Part shown: positions 7,970 to 17,549 of the stretch, in pieces
Position numbering within the stretch: the first letter of the stretch is position 1
Layout of the letters: each line of letters begins with the position of its first letter
Notes under the pieces: generated by a model
Seen by the model: the letters and a program-made list of their open reading frames with translations, nothing else
Database searches by the model: none
Told to the model about the DNA's origin: nothing
Translations under genes and position numbers: made by a program
Assembly: GCF_000177675.1 (NCBI RefSeq)
Contig: NZ_ADGX01000022.1
Coordinates: 1 to 64,000 of the forward strand
DNA length: 64,000 nucleotides
Source of the DNA: Parafrankia sp. EUN1f
Lineage (GTDB): Bacteria > Actinomycetota > Actinomycetes > Frankiales > Frankiaceae
Direction of reading: 5' to 3'

Positions 7970-9643
7970 CTAGTCCGAAAAAACGTTGGGGTCGGGGAAC
8001 TGGAGTTTTGCCTCATCCAGCGCAGTCTCCAGGCTCGCCGCATCCTTGATCCATTCCTGCATCAGATTCTCGACAGCACGATCACTGAATTCGAACCGAG
8101 TGCCCGTATTCGATAGTCTTAGGGTTTCTACTTCGTCAGCAGAAACCCGCTCCCGTAGATTGAGTACCGCAGCAATGCGCCGAATATCACTGACGAAATC
8201 CAATGCTTCGACGTGACTTTTCCCTTGACGTAGCCGAAGCCCTCGGCCTAGCTGCTGGACGAAGATACGACGGCTATGCGTCACGCGAGCGAAACAAATA
8301 ATATTCACGTCGGGAACATCCACGCCTTCATTTAGGATATCGACCGCCGTGATGATCGGCGTGTCACCAGCGCGGAAGCGCATCAGACGAAGCTGTCGTT
8401 CCCTCCGGTGCAGCTCTGCATGGACTGCCTCAGCACCCTTCCACTGGGGAACTTGATCTAGGAGTATCGCCATCCGTTCGGCATGCTCAATAGTTCGACA
8501 AAACACGACTATGCGCGGATCGGGTGTTCGCTCGTAAGCTTCAATAAGTCTGTCGCGAATCGCTTCATCACGTTCGGCAACAAAGAGGCGTGCGTTCAGA
8601 TCCTTAATCGCGTAGTTATTCCGGCTAGCGGCACGCACAAAATCCCAATCGATATTGTCCGCAAACAATCGATAGCGAACCTCGGCCAGAAAACCGAGAC
8701 GCATCCCATCTTCGATACCGAGAGTGTATACCGGCTCACCAAAGCGGTGTCTAATATCATAGCGATCGCCCCGCCAGGGAGTTGCTGTAACACCCAGCTG
8801 GGGCACATCTGACAACAGGTCGAGCAGTTCTGCGAAATACCCATTCTCGGCGACATGGTGAGCTTCATCGACCACAACGAGATCAGGCCGATACCCACTT
8901 CGTACGTATGACAGCGCGCTAAAGACCGTCGCGCAGGTAATGCCCCGAAGGTCATCTGGTCGGTGATCGCCAGTCAGAAGCTGGGTTCGGGTACCTTTGC
9001 TGATATGAAACCAAAGAGCCCGCTCAAGCTGCTCGACGAGCTCTTTGGTGTGGGCAACAACAAGTATCCGGCCCGCCGCATGTCGGCTTAGGTGGCGGGC
9101 GATGACTTCGCCACCGATCACAGTCTTTCCAAGGCCGGTCGCAAGTACCAGCAACGCTCGCTGATGTTCGTCTAGCGCGTCTGTGACCCGCTGAAATGCC
9201 TCCGACTGGTATGGACGGAGCGGACGCTCAGGCAACCGGTTTAGAAAAGCTCGCTCCTCCCCGTAGAGCTGAACGAGTTCTTTACCGGACCAAAGTTCGA
9301 CACGTATTCCAACACGCAGAAGTTCGTCTCGCCGACGAAGCACCGACGGGCCGAAACGAGAGTTCGTGACAACCGCAGCGCGATCGGCGCTGTAGTAATC
9401 CTTCGCTTTAACAACCTCGTCAACCGAGGCGGCGCCAACCGAGGCCGTAGATTTCCATTTCGTCTGGAACACCCATCGCTCTCCGTTACGACGGGCAAGA
9501 ATATCGCCGCCTTGATCATAAGAGCCATCGATGTTCGTAACATCCGTAAATCCGAGGTGGAGTAGTACTCGCTCTACCTGACGGGTGAAGGCGATCGGGC
9601 CGACCTCTTTTAGGAAAAGCGGGTCTACGAAGGAAGATCTCAC
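7970..9643 (-). CDS. Superfamily 2 helicase with N-terminal Mrr-like nuclease domain
   Basis: The 557-residue protein starts with a restriction-endonuclease-fold domain (residues about 15-120). Its core reads DQGGD (Asp47) followed by QTK (60-62), the PD-(D/E)xK arrangement of Mrr-like nucleases. A DEAD/DEAH-type helicase follows, with motif I ATGLGKT (about 167), motif II DEAH, motif III TATP and motif VI QQLGRGLRL. It should translocate on and cut DNA. The start overlaps the GHKL ATPase stop by 4 bp (ATGA). With the ATPase, Vsr and methyltransferase it matches the gene set described for MutL/MORC-associated R-M systems. Confidence 0.93.
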   Translation of the reverse strand: MRSSFVDPLFLKEVGPIAFTRQVERVLLHLGFTDVTNIDGSYDQGGDILARRNGERWVFQTKWKSTASVGAASVDEVVKAKDYYSADRAAVVTNSRFGPSVLRRRDELLRVGIRVELWSGKELVQLYGEERAFLNRLPERPLRPYQSEAFQRVTDALDEHQRALLVLATGLGKTVIGGEVIARHLSRHAAGRILVVAHTKELVEQLERALWFHISKGTRTQLLTGDHRPDDLRGITCATVFSALSYVRSGYRPDLVVVDEAHHVAENGYFAELLDLLSDVPQLGVTATPWRGDRYDIRHRFGEPVYTLGIEDGMRLGFLAEVRYRLFADNIDWDFVRAASRNNYAIKDLNARLFVAERDEAIRDRLIEAYERTPDPRIVVFCRTIEHAERMAILLDQVPQWKGAEAVHAELHRRERQLRLMRFRAGDTPIITAVDILNEGVDVPDVNIICFARVTHSRRIFVQQLGRGLRLRQGKSHVEALDFVSDIRRIAAVLNLRERVSADEVETLRLSNTGTRFEFSDRAVENLMQEWIKDAASLETALDEAKLQFPDPNVFSD

Positions 9644-12042
9644 TGCAGATCCTCCGACCTGAGTTCTTGATCAAGCATGTCTAGCGTGAGCCGAGTCAAC
9701 GAGAGGTCGAGTCGGCCTTTTGCATCGGTATTGACCACAAACTCAGCCAACGATTCAAAGCGTCTTGCGAGTCGCTCGACTTGCCGCGCTTTGGCATCAT
9801 GGCTCGGCCAAGTTGACCAGGTCGTAGTGAAGACAACTCCGTCTAGCACTAGGTCCGGCCGGCTTCTGATGATAGCTGCAACTCCGCCTGGCCCTAGATG
9901 TGCGATAAATCGACCATCGGTTGTGGCCTCGGACCATACCAAGCTTGATTCGGTAGCCTCAGCATTCCGCTCGGCATATTCTTTCTCCGAGATCGGCAAG
10001 CAATTCCATAGAGCAATCGCATGCTCGCGAACGGCGACTACCGATGTTAGTGCTTCGCGGGTCCTCTGCAGTAGACCTTCGATACGTTGCCGCAGTGCCG
10101 AGTCGGTAAAGCGCTGATCGGGTAGGCGGCTTATGATATCCGCAGCGACATAGGCGAGCGGTTCGGTCGTTCTAGCTTGGGTGCGCATTGTTTCCGCCAG
10201 CTGCATAATGGCGTAATCTCGCGGGTCTCGCCCGCATTCCTTGAAGACTGGGTGGCGGCCATCAACAAAGATCTCTATTTTGTTACCTCTTGGGCTGCGG
10301 GCCAAGGTCGGGGTCTCACGGCCGTTTCCGTCCTTGAGAGGCTCCGAAGTCTCGTAGACAACGACCTCCCGACGGCCAAGGTTCGGCAACGCCACTTCAT
10401 GGCACAGGTCAAGGAGGCGTCTGGCTGATGCGCGGTATCGATCAAATCTTTCCTCATCGGTTTCCTGGCGCGTAATAGGACCAGGACCGCTCGGAGAGGT
10501 AGAAGAAGATGCCCCAGTCAGCGATAGTCCTGTAATAGCCAGGATGTCATCTTGGGGGTCCGGTGAACTAACGTTGGGACGGCTAGTTCCCGCCGCCGTA
10601 CTCTTTCTCGACGGCCGCTGGCCTACTCTTACTTCATCGTGGTCGACTGCAGCTTCAAACCATCGGGCATCAGTCCGATACTCCGGCAGTCCTTTATGGA
10701 AATCCCGGCCCCATTCCCGGGCGGTCTCGTGCAGCGCTCGCGCGCCGTCGCCCGGAATTAGATTACGCTGTCCCGGTTTGATATCACGAAATGCTCCGAA
10801 GAACCAGCCAAGGGGAGAGTGGTTCTCCGGGTAGTTTATTTCCTTGGCTTTTTTAGGCTGAAGCGGCCCATCGCCTCGGACGATGTCAACGGCCGTGCGC
10901 CAATCCGAAGATCCCCGTTCAAAATCATTTTTTTGATATGTTACTGGAACGTGGTCTAGGTGTATTTCGCCAACAAAGCGTCCACCGACGGTAGCTCCAA
11001 GTTCGATCGGGTATTCGGTCCACTCTCGTCCCGTGTCGGGATGTTCCCACTTAAAGAGAGATTTGTCTTTCAGGCGAATTTTCCGGCCGTTTCGCAATAG
11101 GTCGAAGCCGAAATCGCTCGTATCGAAGTAGCGCTGCAAGCCTATCCAGCCAAAAACTCGCCGCTCCCGGAGCTGCAAATTCTCACTCTGACACTCAGCA
11201 CAGAAATCCGGATCCGAATGATGCCAGTAACCGCAGTCCATACAAGCCCAAGCAGGCTTAAGAGTCCTCTCAATTTTAGTTATTGCGGATACGTTTGCAC
11301 CTCGATAAGTTACATACCGGTTTGCCGACCAAACACACGGGAGTCGCGGTTTGACACGATTATCATTGACGTAGAGCGCGAAACCTCGACCTACCAGCGC
11401 CGGCCCGGGAAGCTCCGGTACACTATCGGACGATCTCAGCATATACGAGTATACGTCTCCTAGTTTTTCTCGTATCTGAGAACCTGTTGCCTGTCGGCGT
11501 AGCGAGGCACGCGTTTCCGGCTTTAGTCTCCGTACCGTTACTTCGGTTCCGTGAATGGCGATGTCTGCTTTGGGTTGTCTGCTCAGCGGGACGCTAAAGC
11601 TGCCGGCCTTCTCCATCCGCCGAAAATCGATTTCGGCCACGAGCCAATCTGCGTCACCAGCCCTCGTTGTACGCACCTCGGTGAGCGTTCCAAGTCGGGC
11701 GGTGGCTATGTTAAAACCCATACCGAACAGCCCCAAGCTGCCATGCCGTGAGTTGTTCGTGTACCCAGCCCGCAGGGACCTTTCCAGGTCCTCTTTACCC
11801 ATACCGCGTCCGGTGTCGGCCACGCATACGATTTCATCGCCCTTTGGCGTGGTGGGCTTAGGGAGAGTGACGCGTACGGTCGGAGGTTCCTGCGGGTCTC
11901 GTTCTTCATCCGCGATAAAATCGTCGAAGGCATTATCGATCAATTCCGCAAGGCACTGCCAAGGCTGATACGGAATATCTCCCAGGACCTCCAGCAGTCT
12001 GGGAGATGGAGTGAGATCAAGCTGCTCCATGAAGACCCCCAT
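9640..12042 (-). CDS. MORC-like GHKL ATPase of R-M system
   Basis: This 800-residue protein carries a Bergerat-fold ATPase: N-box AELIDNAFDD (32-41), G1 box VADTGRGM (74-81) and G2 box GLFGMGF (104-110). An S5-like transducer region follows, with an inserted zinc ribbon (CMDCGYWHHSDPDFCAEC, near residue 275). The C-terminal half is longer and uncharacterised. Prokaryotic MORC/MutL-like ATPases of this kind act as ATP-driven clamps in restriction systems. It is the first gene of the operon, with a divergent 477-bp spacer to the next transcript upstream. Its A/T-richer sequence than the transfer genes suggests independent import. ATG 12042 is used; an internal Met at codon 5 is an alternative start. 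Confidence 0.92.
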   Translation of the reverse strand: MGVFMEQLDLTPSPRLLEVLGDIPYQPWQCLAELIDNAFDDFIADEERDPQEPPTVRVTLPKPTTPKGDEIVCVADTGRGMGKEDLERSLRAGYTNNSRHGSLGLFGMGFNIATARLGTLTEVRTTRAGDADWLVAEIDFRRMEKAGSFSVPLSRQPKADIAIHGTEVTVRRLKPETRASLRRQATGSQIREKLGDVYSYMLRSSDSVPELPGPALVGRGFALYVNDNRVKPRLPCVWSANRYVTYRGANVSAITKIERTLKPAWACMDCGYWHHSDPDFCAECQSENLQLRERRVFGWIGLQRYFDTSDFGFDLLRNGRKIRLKDKSLFKWEHPDTGREWTEYPIELGATVGGRFVGEIHLDHVPVTYQKNDFERGSSDWRTAVDIVRGDGPLQPKKAKEINYPENHSPLGWFFGAFRDIKPGQRNLIPGDGARALHETAREWGRDFHKGLPEYRTDARWFEAAVDHDEVRVGQRPSRKSTAAGTSRPNVSSPDPQDDILAITGLSLTGASSSTSPSGPGPITRQETDEERFDRYRASARRLLDLCHEVALPNLGRREVVVYETSEPLKDGNGRETPTLARSPRGNKIEIFVDGRHPVFKECGRDPRDYAIMQLAETMRTQARTTEPLAYVAADIISRLPDQRFTDSALRQRIEGLLQRTREALTSVVAVREHAIALWNCLPISEKEYAERNAEATESSLVWSEATTDGRFIAHLGPGGVAAIIRSRPDLVLDGVVFTTTWSTWPSHDAKARQVERLARRFESLAEFVVNTDAKGRLDLSLTRLTLDMLDQELRSEDLQ

Positions 12043-12519
12043 GCGGGCTCTGGATCAAGGCCCCTCCCCTACCGTGACGGACTCGCACCCGGTCGCAACG
12101 GGTGATACTCACCGGATCAAGCGCGCAGCAGATGTAAGCAAGACTACGCAGTCAATCACAAGCGGTCACGATCGTGAAGAAGTGGTCGATCGGTGGCAAA
12201 CCGGCCGCCTGGCGGCTGTGGCCGCGGCAAGACCGTGTCCGACGCATGGGAGTGTGAGGTCAGCCGCACACAGACTCCGACACCCCTATAGGCCTGTGGC
12301 CTGGACCTACGGCCTGCCGTGGATGTTTGTAGATGGGACGTAGGGATCTCTTTGATTCGTCACGCGAGGCCGCCGGCCCTCGGCCCGGTGTCCAGGTGAG
12401 AATCCCGGGTATCCAACTCGGTCGGCCCTAGCCTGACCACTGGCCTTTCAGGCACACGAGAGGACTACTCGTGGAACACTTGACGACGGTGATGGAGTCG
12501 AGCATGCGGCGGGAGGCTG
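12043..12519. other. Divergent intergenic region
   Basis: This 477-bp spacer separates the R-M operon (minus) from the membrane protein operon (plus) and must hold both promoters. I see no gene and no clear operator. A good ribosome-binding site (GGGAGG) precedes the GTG at 12520. Confidence 0.5.
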
Positions 12520-14328
12520 GTGTCGGCGAAGCGCAAGCTGGTGCTTCGATCCCTCGTGGTCGTGGTCGCTGCAGTCGGTGCGGTTGGGCTGTGGGCAGCC
12601 GGAGAGTCGGTGTCAGCGGCGAAGGCCGGTGTCTTATGGCAGCTCGGCTTGGGCCTGTTCACCGCGCTCCTGACCGCGCAGACCATCGTCTTCGCGGTCA
12701 GCGCGGACCCTGAGACAGTCTGGCCGTCCTTCCTCGACCTGGTGGAAGAGACCGGCCTCGTCCTCTGGCTCACGACAGGCACCTTCTCCGTGCTGCTGCC
12801 TGCGGCTGCGGACATCACAGGACGGGGTGGCCTCCTGGCCGACCTCAGTCTCGGTCTCGTCGTCGCACAGCTCATCTTGGGGATCGACTCGCTACAGGCG
12901 CTTCTGCGGGTGCTTGCCGGTGAGGGCCGACAACTCTTCCTTGCTCGTCTTGCGTCCGAGGATCTCAGGCGCGCCGCCCGCTCCGGTCGGCCAGTTCGGG
13001 TCGACCGGGCCCATGCGCTTGCCGGGTACTTGGGCGCGGTCGAGACCGCGATCGATAGCGCGGACGTCGCGGCCCTCGGACAGCGCATGACGGAGGTCGC
13101 CCGGCAGGCCCGCGACGACGAGCACGCCGAGGTCGCCCGATGGCGGTTGGCGTTGCTCACGTACCTGATCGAGCGGGTCGGGCGGGCGGTGCTTTACCAC
13201 GACCTGACCGGCGATGCGGCACGCGTCGCGCTCCCCCATCTCATCGACGGGGCGTTGCACTCCAGCTACCGGCTCACCGAGCTGACCGGCACCGGAGCGG
13301 CGTCGGAAGATCACGTCAGTGAGGTCGAAGCCGCGGTCACCCTCGGCCAGGTCTGCCGTGTGATCGGCTGGCTTCAGCAAGCCGCGCACGAGCGGCTTCA
13401 GGAACGGCCGGACGACGTCAGCGCCCGACAGGTGATCTCATCGGTCGCCAAGGGCCGGCTACGGATCGTTCAGTTCGTCGATCCCGACCCGCCCGGCTTC
13501 TACCGGCAGGCAGAGGACCCGTGGCCGTACGGGTTGAGCGATCCTGCCGCGGTGTTGGTGTGGCTGTGGTCTATGTGCGAGTTCGGCGGGTCCTGGGTCG
13601 GCAGTGGCCTGTACGTACTCGCTGAGGTGATCACCGGTGAGAAGTTCTACGGCAACTACTGGAACGACGAATGCATCTTCACCGAGATCGAGCGGCGGAT
13701 CGGTGCCGACGGTTCCCGGCGGCACCGCACCGAGGACGGGCGCGCCGCCGAGGTTGTCGCGGCGTGTGGAGGGCTGCAAACCGTCGCGCTGGAGCTGTGC
13801 GCGACCGTCATCGCCGGTCTACGGAACACCCGCTTCACCCCACCGGCCGGCTTCGAGCAGGACCCGACCTTCTCGACCGACCGGCGGTATCTGCGCTCAC
13901 AGATCACGATGTTCGCCACGTACGACTGCCTGCCCGACCCGGACGGCGCGTTGAACTGGCTCTCGACCGCGCTGTCTCAGTTCCCGACCCAACGCTCGTT
14001 ATGGCGCACTGTCGACACCGCGGTCTCCGCCGTCGGGCATCCGGGCACCCTCGACCTACACGGGCCGGACGCCCGGCCGGCCGCGACGACGCTAGCGGCC
14101 CTGTGCTGTCTCCAGATGCACCGGCCGGACGACGCCCGCGAGTTCGTCGATCGCCTGCCTGAGCCGCTCGTCGCCGGTGCCTTGCAGCTTGCCCGCTTCT
14201 CGCTGACCATCGACGGACCTGCGGAGCCGGTCATGCTCACCTGGTCGCCCCGCATGGCCGATCGCCTCGGCGACCGACCTGCACGGCGACAGGAACTGTT
14301 GGACATCATCGAAGCGATCCTCCGGTGA
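12520..14328 (+). CDS. Uncharacterised membrane protein, cargo operon
   Basis: The family is unknown to me. The 602-residue protein has four hydrophobic helices near the N-terminus (about 8-28, 36-60, 75-95 and 103-125) and then a long soluble, helix-rich domain facing the cytoplasm. No nuclease, protease or NTPase motif is visible. The GTG start follows GGGAGG at good spacing. Its stop overlaps the next start (GTGA), and the third gene again overlaps, so the three proteins are probably made in equal amounts and act together. The location in the variable part of an integrative element hints at a defence, exclusion or envelope-modifying role, which is inference. Confidence 0.85.
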   Translation: MSAKRKLVLRSLVVVVAAVGAVGLWAAGESVSAAKAGVLWQLGLGLFTALLTAQTIVFAVSADPETVWPSFLDLVEETGLVLWLTTGTFSVLLPAAADITGRGGLLADLSLGLVVAQLILGIDSLQALLRVLAGEGRQLFLARLASEDLRRAARSGRPVRVDRAHALAGYLGAVETAIDSADVAALGQRMTEVARQARDDEHAEVARWRLALLTYLIERVGRAVLYHDLTGDAARVALPHLIDGALHSSYRLTELTGTGAASEDHVSEVEAAVTLGQVCRVIGWLQQAAHERLQERPDDVSARQVISSVAKGRLRIVQFVDPDPPGFYRQAEDPWPYGLSDPAAVLVWLWSMCEFGGSWVGSGLYVLAEVITGEKFYGNYWNDECIFTEIERRIGADGSRRHRTEDGRAAEVVAACGGLQTVALELCATVIAGLRNTRFTPPAGFEQDPTFSTDRRYLRSQITMFATYDCLPDPDGALNWLSTALSQFPTQRSLWRTVDTAVSAVGHPGTLDLHGPDARPAATTLAALCCLQMHRPDDAREFVDRLPEPLVAGALQLARFSLTIDGPAEPVMLTWSPRMADRLGDRPARRQELLDIIEAILR

Positions 14329-14891
14329 GCGCCGGTCCTACCCCCGCGCCGGACATGTGGCGGCGAAGCTTGCCCGCAGTCGAGAGTGCCGCGACCGTGT
14401 GGACGGTGCAGGTCGCAACGCCATGGCTCACCGATCCCGACCACCAACGGGTCCGGGACGACCTCGACCACGCCCTGTTCCGCCGGGCGCTCAAGGAGCA
14501 GACCGGCTTCTGCTTCCGGCGCGTCCTGCTCTACGACCCGCCGAGCGACCTCGGCGGCGCGCCGGACAGGTACGCCGCCGCCCAGGCCGACCACGCGGCC
14601 TGGATCGGTCGGGTCCGTAGGCACCTTGCCGCCATCGGCGCCGTGGGAAGCGCCGGTGGATCGCTTCCCGACGGCTGCGAGTACTCGGTACGGCTGCTCA
14701 TCCTCGGCCGCGCGGGCACACGTACCGCCCCGGCGGTCGAAGATGGGCTCTGGACCGAACAGACACCACCGGCCGACGTCCAGGCCGCGTGGTCCGACCC
14801 GCGGCTGATCCCGCTCGACCCACACGAGGAATCCATCATCGGACCGCATCGGGACCGCAACCCACTGTGGCAAGGAGCGTTCCTTGGCTGA
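14325..14891 (+). CDS. Uncharacterised 188-aa soluble protein, cargo operon
   Basis: Not recognised. The protein is soluble and rich in charged residues, with segments such as TVQVATPWLTDPDHQRVRDD and FRRVLLYDPPSD. No membrane helices or metal clusters are visible. It starts with GTG inside the stop of the membrane protein gene and ends inside the start of the glycosyltransferase gene, so it is translationally coupled to both. It is most likely a partner or regulator of one of them. Confidence 0.8.
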   Translation: MSAGPTPAPDMWRRSLPAVESAATVWTVQVATPWLTDPDHQRVRDDLDHALFRRALKEQTGFCFRRVLLYDPPSDLGGAPDRYAAAQADHAAWIGRVRRHLAAIGAVGSAGGSLPDGCEYSVRLLILGRAGTRTAPAVEDGLWTEQTPPADVQAAWSDPRLIPLDPHEESIIGPHRDRNPLWQGAFLG

Positions 14892-15786
14892 CGAGCCCTT
14901 CATCGATCCGGCCCTCGGCCTCACACTCGTTGGGCACCGCTCCTTGGCCTACCGGGCCGGGCCGGTCAGCATTTGCATCCCTGCCCACAACGAAGCCGAG
15001 ACCATCACCGAGGTCGTGAGCGAGGCTCGCCGAGCGATCGAGATACTCGGCGCGGATGGTGAAGTCATCGTCGCGGCAAGCGACTGCACCGACGAGACTG
15101 CGACGCTCGCCCGTGCGGCTGGCGCCCGCGTGATCGAAGCCGAGAAGGGCAAGGGCAACGCGGTCAAAGCTGCGCTTTTGGAAAGTACCGGCACAGTTGT
15201 AGCGACCGTGGATGGCGACTTTCGATATTTTGGCCCTGAGCCGATCGCCGCGACGCTCCTTCGGCCAATCATGATGGGAATAGTCGACGCGACGATAGCC
15301 GATCTCTATTGGCGCCCCCTCTATCCGCAGATGTGGCTGTACGGTTTTCTTGCACCGTTGGCGGGCCGCATCTTCCCCGAGATGCTCCCCAAGGTTGGCG
15401 CCACCCCTTGGTCAGGTCAACGAGCCGCGATTCGTCGCCTATGGCCTGCCGAACTCCCCGAGGGCTTCACAGTTGACCTGACGTTGAACCTAGTATGGAA
15501 CGACGCAGCAGCCCGTGTTCGCCCTGTACCCGTGGATGACTGGGTTAATCCACAGCGCCCCAAACCGGAGTTGCTCCGCCAAGAATTCGACCTCATCACT
15601 GCACACGGGGTGGCCAAGGGTCGCATTGGCCCGCAGGATGTTATTTCACTGACTTCCTGGTTCGCCGAGGCCCAGCATCGAATGGCCACCTACCAGCCCG
15701 ACAGCGACGACGTAGCAGAGTTCGAGATGATGCTCCTCACCGAGGCCATCCGAACGATGCCGCCACCCGGCATGCAATCAAGCTAG
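14884..15786 (+). CDS. Family 2 glycosyltransferase, GpgS-like
   Basis: The 300-residue protein has a GT-A fold signature: nucleotide-sugar-binding PAHNEAETI near residue 36, acidic patch SDCTDE, and a DxD equivalent DGD near residue 111. Its layout resembles glucosyl-3-phosphoglycerate synthases, which move a sugar from a nucleotide donor to a small acceptor in the cytoplasm. The true acceptor is unknown. It starts with TTG, overlapping the previous gene by 8 bp. Its TAG stop abuts the stop of the opposing gene with no gap. A sugar transferase in this operon suggests a small-molecule or envelope product as part of the cargo function. Confidence 0.88.
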   Translation: MADEPFIDPALGLTLVGHRSLAYRAGPVSICIPAHNEAETITEVVSEARRAIEILGADGEVIVAASDCTDETATLARAAGARVIEAEKGKGNAVKAALLESTGTVVATVDGDFRYFGPEPIAATLLRPIMMGIVDATIADLYWRPLYPQMWLYGFLAPLAGRIFPEMLPKVGATPWSGQRAAIRRLWPAELPEGFTVDLTLNLVWNDAAARVRPVPVDDWVNPQRPKPELLRQEFDLITAHGVAKGRIGPQDVISLTSWFAEAQHRMATYQPDSDDVAEFEMMLLTEAIRTMPPPGMQSS

Positions 15787-16401
15787 TCAATCCGACACCC
15801 AGAATTCTATCTCACTGATCGCCATATCGCTCGCCCTTTTCACGTCTTCACTGTCGTCTCTCCCCGCCCGGACCGCGAGGATTTCTATCGTGATCGCCGA
15901 TGTTTCCCCTTGAGGGCCCTCCAATTTCTGGAATTCGGCAAAGCTGCTCTCATTTTGCTCAGATAGTGCGGATTCTTCGGCATCTTCATCGTTTGTCGAT
16001 ACATTCACCAAACGTAGCCTTGCATTCGTGGTATAGCTGGTCCAGCTTTTCCCGTATCCATTTACTACGCAAATCAGCTTTATGTTCTGTCGCGCAGTCC
16101 AGGTAAAGGTTATTCTCTCTTTTACACCTAGACCATCAGCCCCTTCCACCCAAGCCGTTCCCGTATCGCCGTCAACGAGATTATTTGGCCCATAGGAGAT
16201 CGATTCTTGCGGCGGAAGTTGAGATGTCGCCTCAACTCTGGTTGGCTGCTCTGCGCGATCCAGGCCCTTTGGATCTGCACAACTAGCTTCTTTGAAGCTA
16301 TTCGATATTTCGGGCCCACACATAGCGAGAATGGCAAATACGACAATTGCCGTAACAATGCCTCCGATGGCAGAGCTGAGCCCACTCCAGAAATGATCCA
16401 T
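15787..16401 (-). CDS. Membrane-anchored discoidin-like (NADase-type glycan-binding) protein
   Basis: The 204-residue protein has one N-terminal transmembrane helix (about 10-28, GGIVTAIVVFAILAMCG). An extracytoplasmic jelly-roll domain of the F5/8 type C class, the so-called NADase-type glycan-binding domain, follows. Its hallmarks are TSQLPPQESISYGPNNLVDG, TAWVEGADGLGVKE and VVNGYGKSW. The domain usually binds glycans at the surface. The sequence is A/T-richer than the flanking transfer genes. It converges on the glycosyltransferase gene without spacing, so any pairing with that enzyme is only positional. Confidence 0.8.
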   Translation of the reverse strand: MDHFWSGLSSAIGGIVTAIVVFAILAMCGPEISNSFKEASCADPKGLDRAEQPTRVEATSQLPPQESISYGPNNLVDGDTGTAWVEGADGLGVKERITFTWTARQNIKLICVVNGYGKSWTSYTTNARLRLVNVSTNDEDAEESALSEQNESSFAEFQKLEGPQGETSAITIEILAVRAGRDDSEDVKRASDMAISEIEFWVSD

Positions 16402-16600
16402 ACGCTTATTCCCGTCGCCGCTAGTAGCCCATCTTCACTGGGCCTTACCTCACCTCACCGGAGCGCAAAATATCACGGCGCTAAACTCTGAAAAACGAGA
16501 ATCTTCCGGCCACATAATGACACTCCACCGCCAAAGAGAAGACCAATTTCTGGGCAAAAAATTGCTTCTTGGACATCTGCTAGTCGACCCTTTCATGAAC

Positions 16601-16639
16601 GAGGGCCGCTTCCCCGATCCTCTTTGGGAAGCGGCCCTC
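16601..16639. terminator. Strong hairpin terminator
   Basis: A perfect 14-bp inverted repeat (GAGGGCCGCTTCCC and its complement) flanks an 11-nt loop, just downstream of the minus-strand gene that stops at 16648. No strong T run follows on either strand, but stem length and position fit transcription termination. Confidence 0.7.
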
Positions 16640-16647
16640 GTCGTGTG

Positions 16648-17055
16648 TCAGGCGCAGCCGGTCAGTCGCCCGTAGAGCGCAAGCGCGAGTTCGGTGACGA
16701 ACGCCTGTTCGTAGCGTTCCTCGGACCGGAACGTGACCGGCTGGACGTCGACCAGGTCGGCCGCGCGCGTGCGCCGTGCCGAGAGGGTCATGCCTGCGGT
16801 GCCCGGTGCCAGGCACAGCATGATCGACATGATCCGGTCTATCGGCGGGTCGAGCGCGTCGACGGTGTCAGCCACCAACCGCGCGGCTTCGAGTGCCCGT
16901 TGCGCGTCGGGCGGTGCCTCCTCATTCGGCTTAGCTGGGATGAGCAGGTCGACGAGCGCCATACGGTCGAGCAGCGACCGGGCCCGTGCGCCGCGGCGCA
17001 GGGTCGCGCGCAGCTCGGAGCGGAGAGCCTCGAAGTCAACGGTTGGTGTGATCAT
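16648..17055 (-). CDS. Uncharacterised 135-aa protein of the transfer region
   Basis: Not recognised. I use the ATG at 17055, because the frame continues upstream without coding character. The product is helical, with an N-terminal basic amphipathic segment (FEALRSELRATLRRGARARSL) and a C-terminal acidic and hydrophobic part. It lies opposite to the small transfer genes and ends just before a strong hairpin. Such genes in actinobacterial integrative elements are often regulators, but no DNA-binding motif is visible here. Confidence 0.65.
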   Translation of the reverse strand: MITPTVDFEALRSELRATLRRGARARSLLDRMALVDLLIPAKPNEEAPPDAQRALEAARLVADTVDALDPPIDRIMSIMLCLAPGTAGMTLSARRTRAADLVDVQPVTFRSEERYEQAFVTELALALYGRLTGCA

Positions 17056-17549
17056 CGCGGTTCGACAGGGGCCAGTGTGACCCCACGGCGTCCCCCGTCG
17101 GTTCGCCTCCTCTCTGTGGCGGGTGTCCCGGACCTTGCCGGGGGACGTGTTCCGTCCGGGACGACCCAAGAGCATGCCAGGTTTGCAGCTTGATCGCCAT
17201 GTTTGCCTACGTTTGCCTCGCACAGATGACACTTGAGGCATCTCACGTGTGATCGAGGGCTGTTGTGCCATCGTGGACTGCACCTGCCCTGAGCTGCGCG
17301 GATGGCAGTCGGCCAGCACTTTTCCAGCAGTCCTCCCACACTTTCGCCGCGCAACGCCGACGTTCCGTGCGCAGTTCTTCGCCGTTTCTCAGCCGATACC
17401 CATCCGGAAGTCGGCGTTCTCATCTGCGATTCCAAACAGTCGACTGTCCCATCATGGGAAACGTCGAACGGCAGCCACCAAAAGCGGGTCTGGTCACGGG
17501 TCCACCGAGGGATGGCCGCCGACAGAAGACTCACCTATAGGAGACAAGA
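17056..17549. other. Intergenic region, nothing recognised
   Basis: This 494-bp spacer lies between divergent genes. I see no coding sequence or convincing repeat. It probably holds the promoter of the small transfer genes, and an AGGAGA ribosome-binding site lies just before 17550. Confidence 0.4.
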
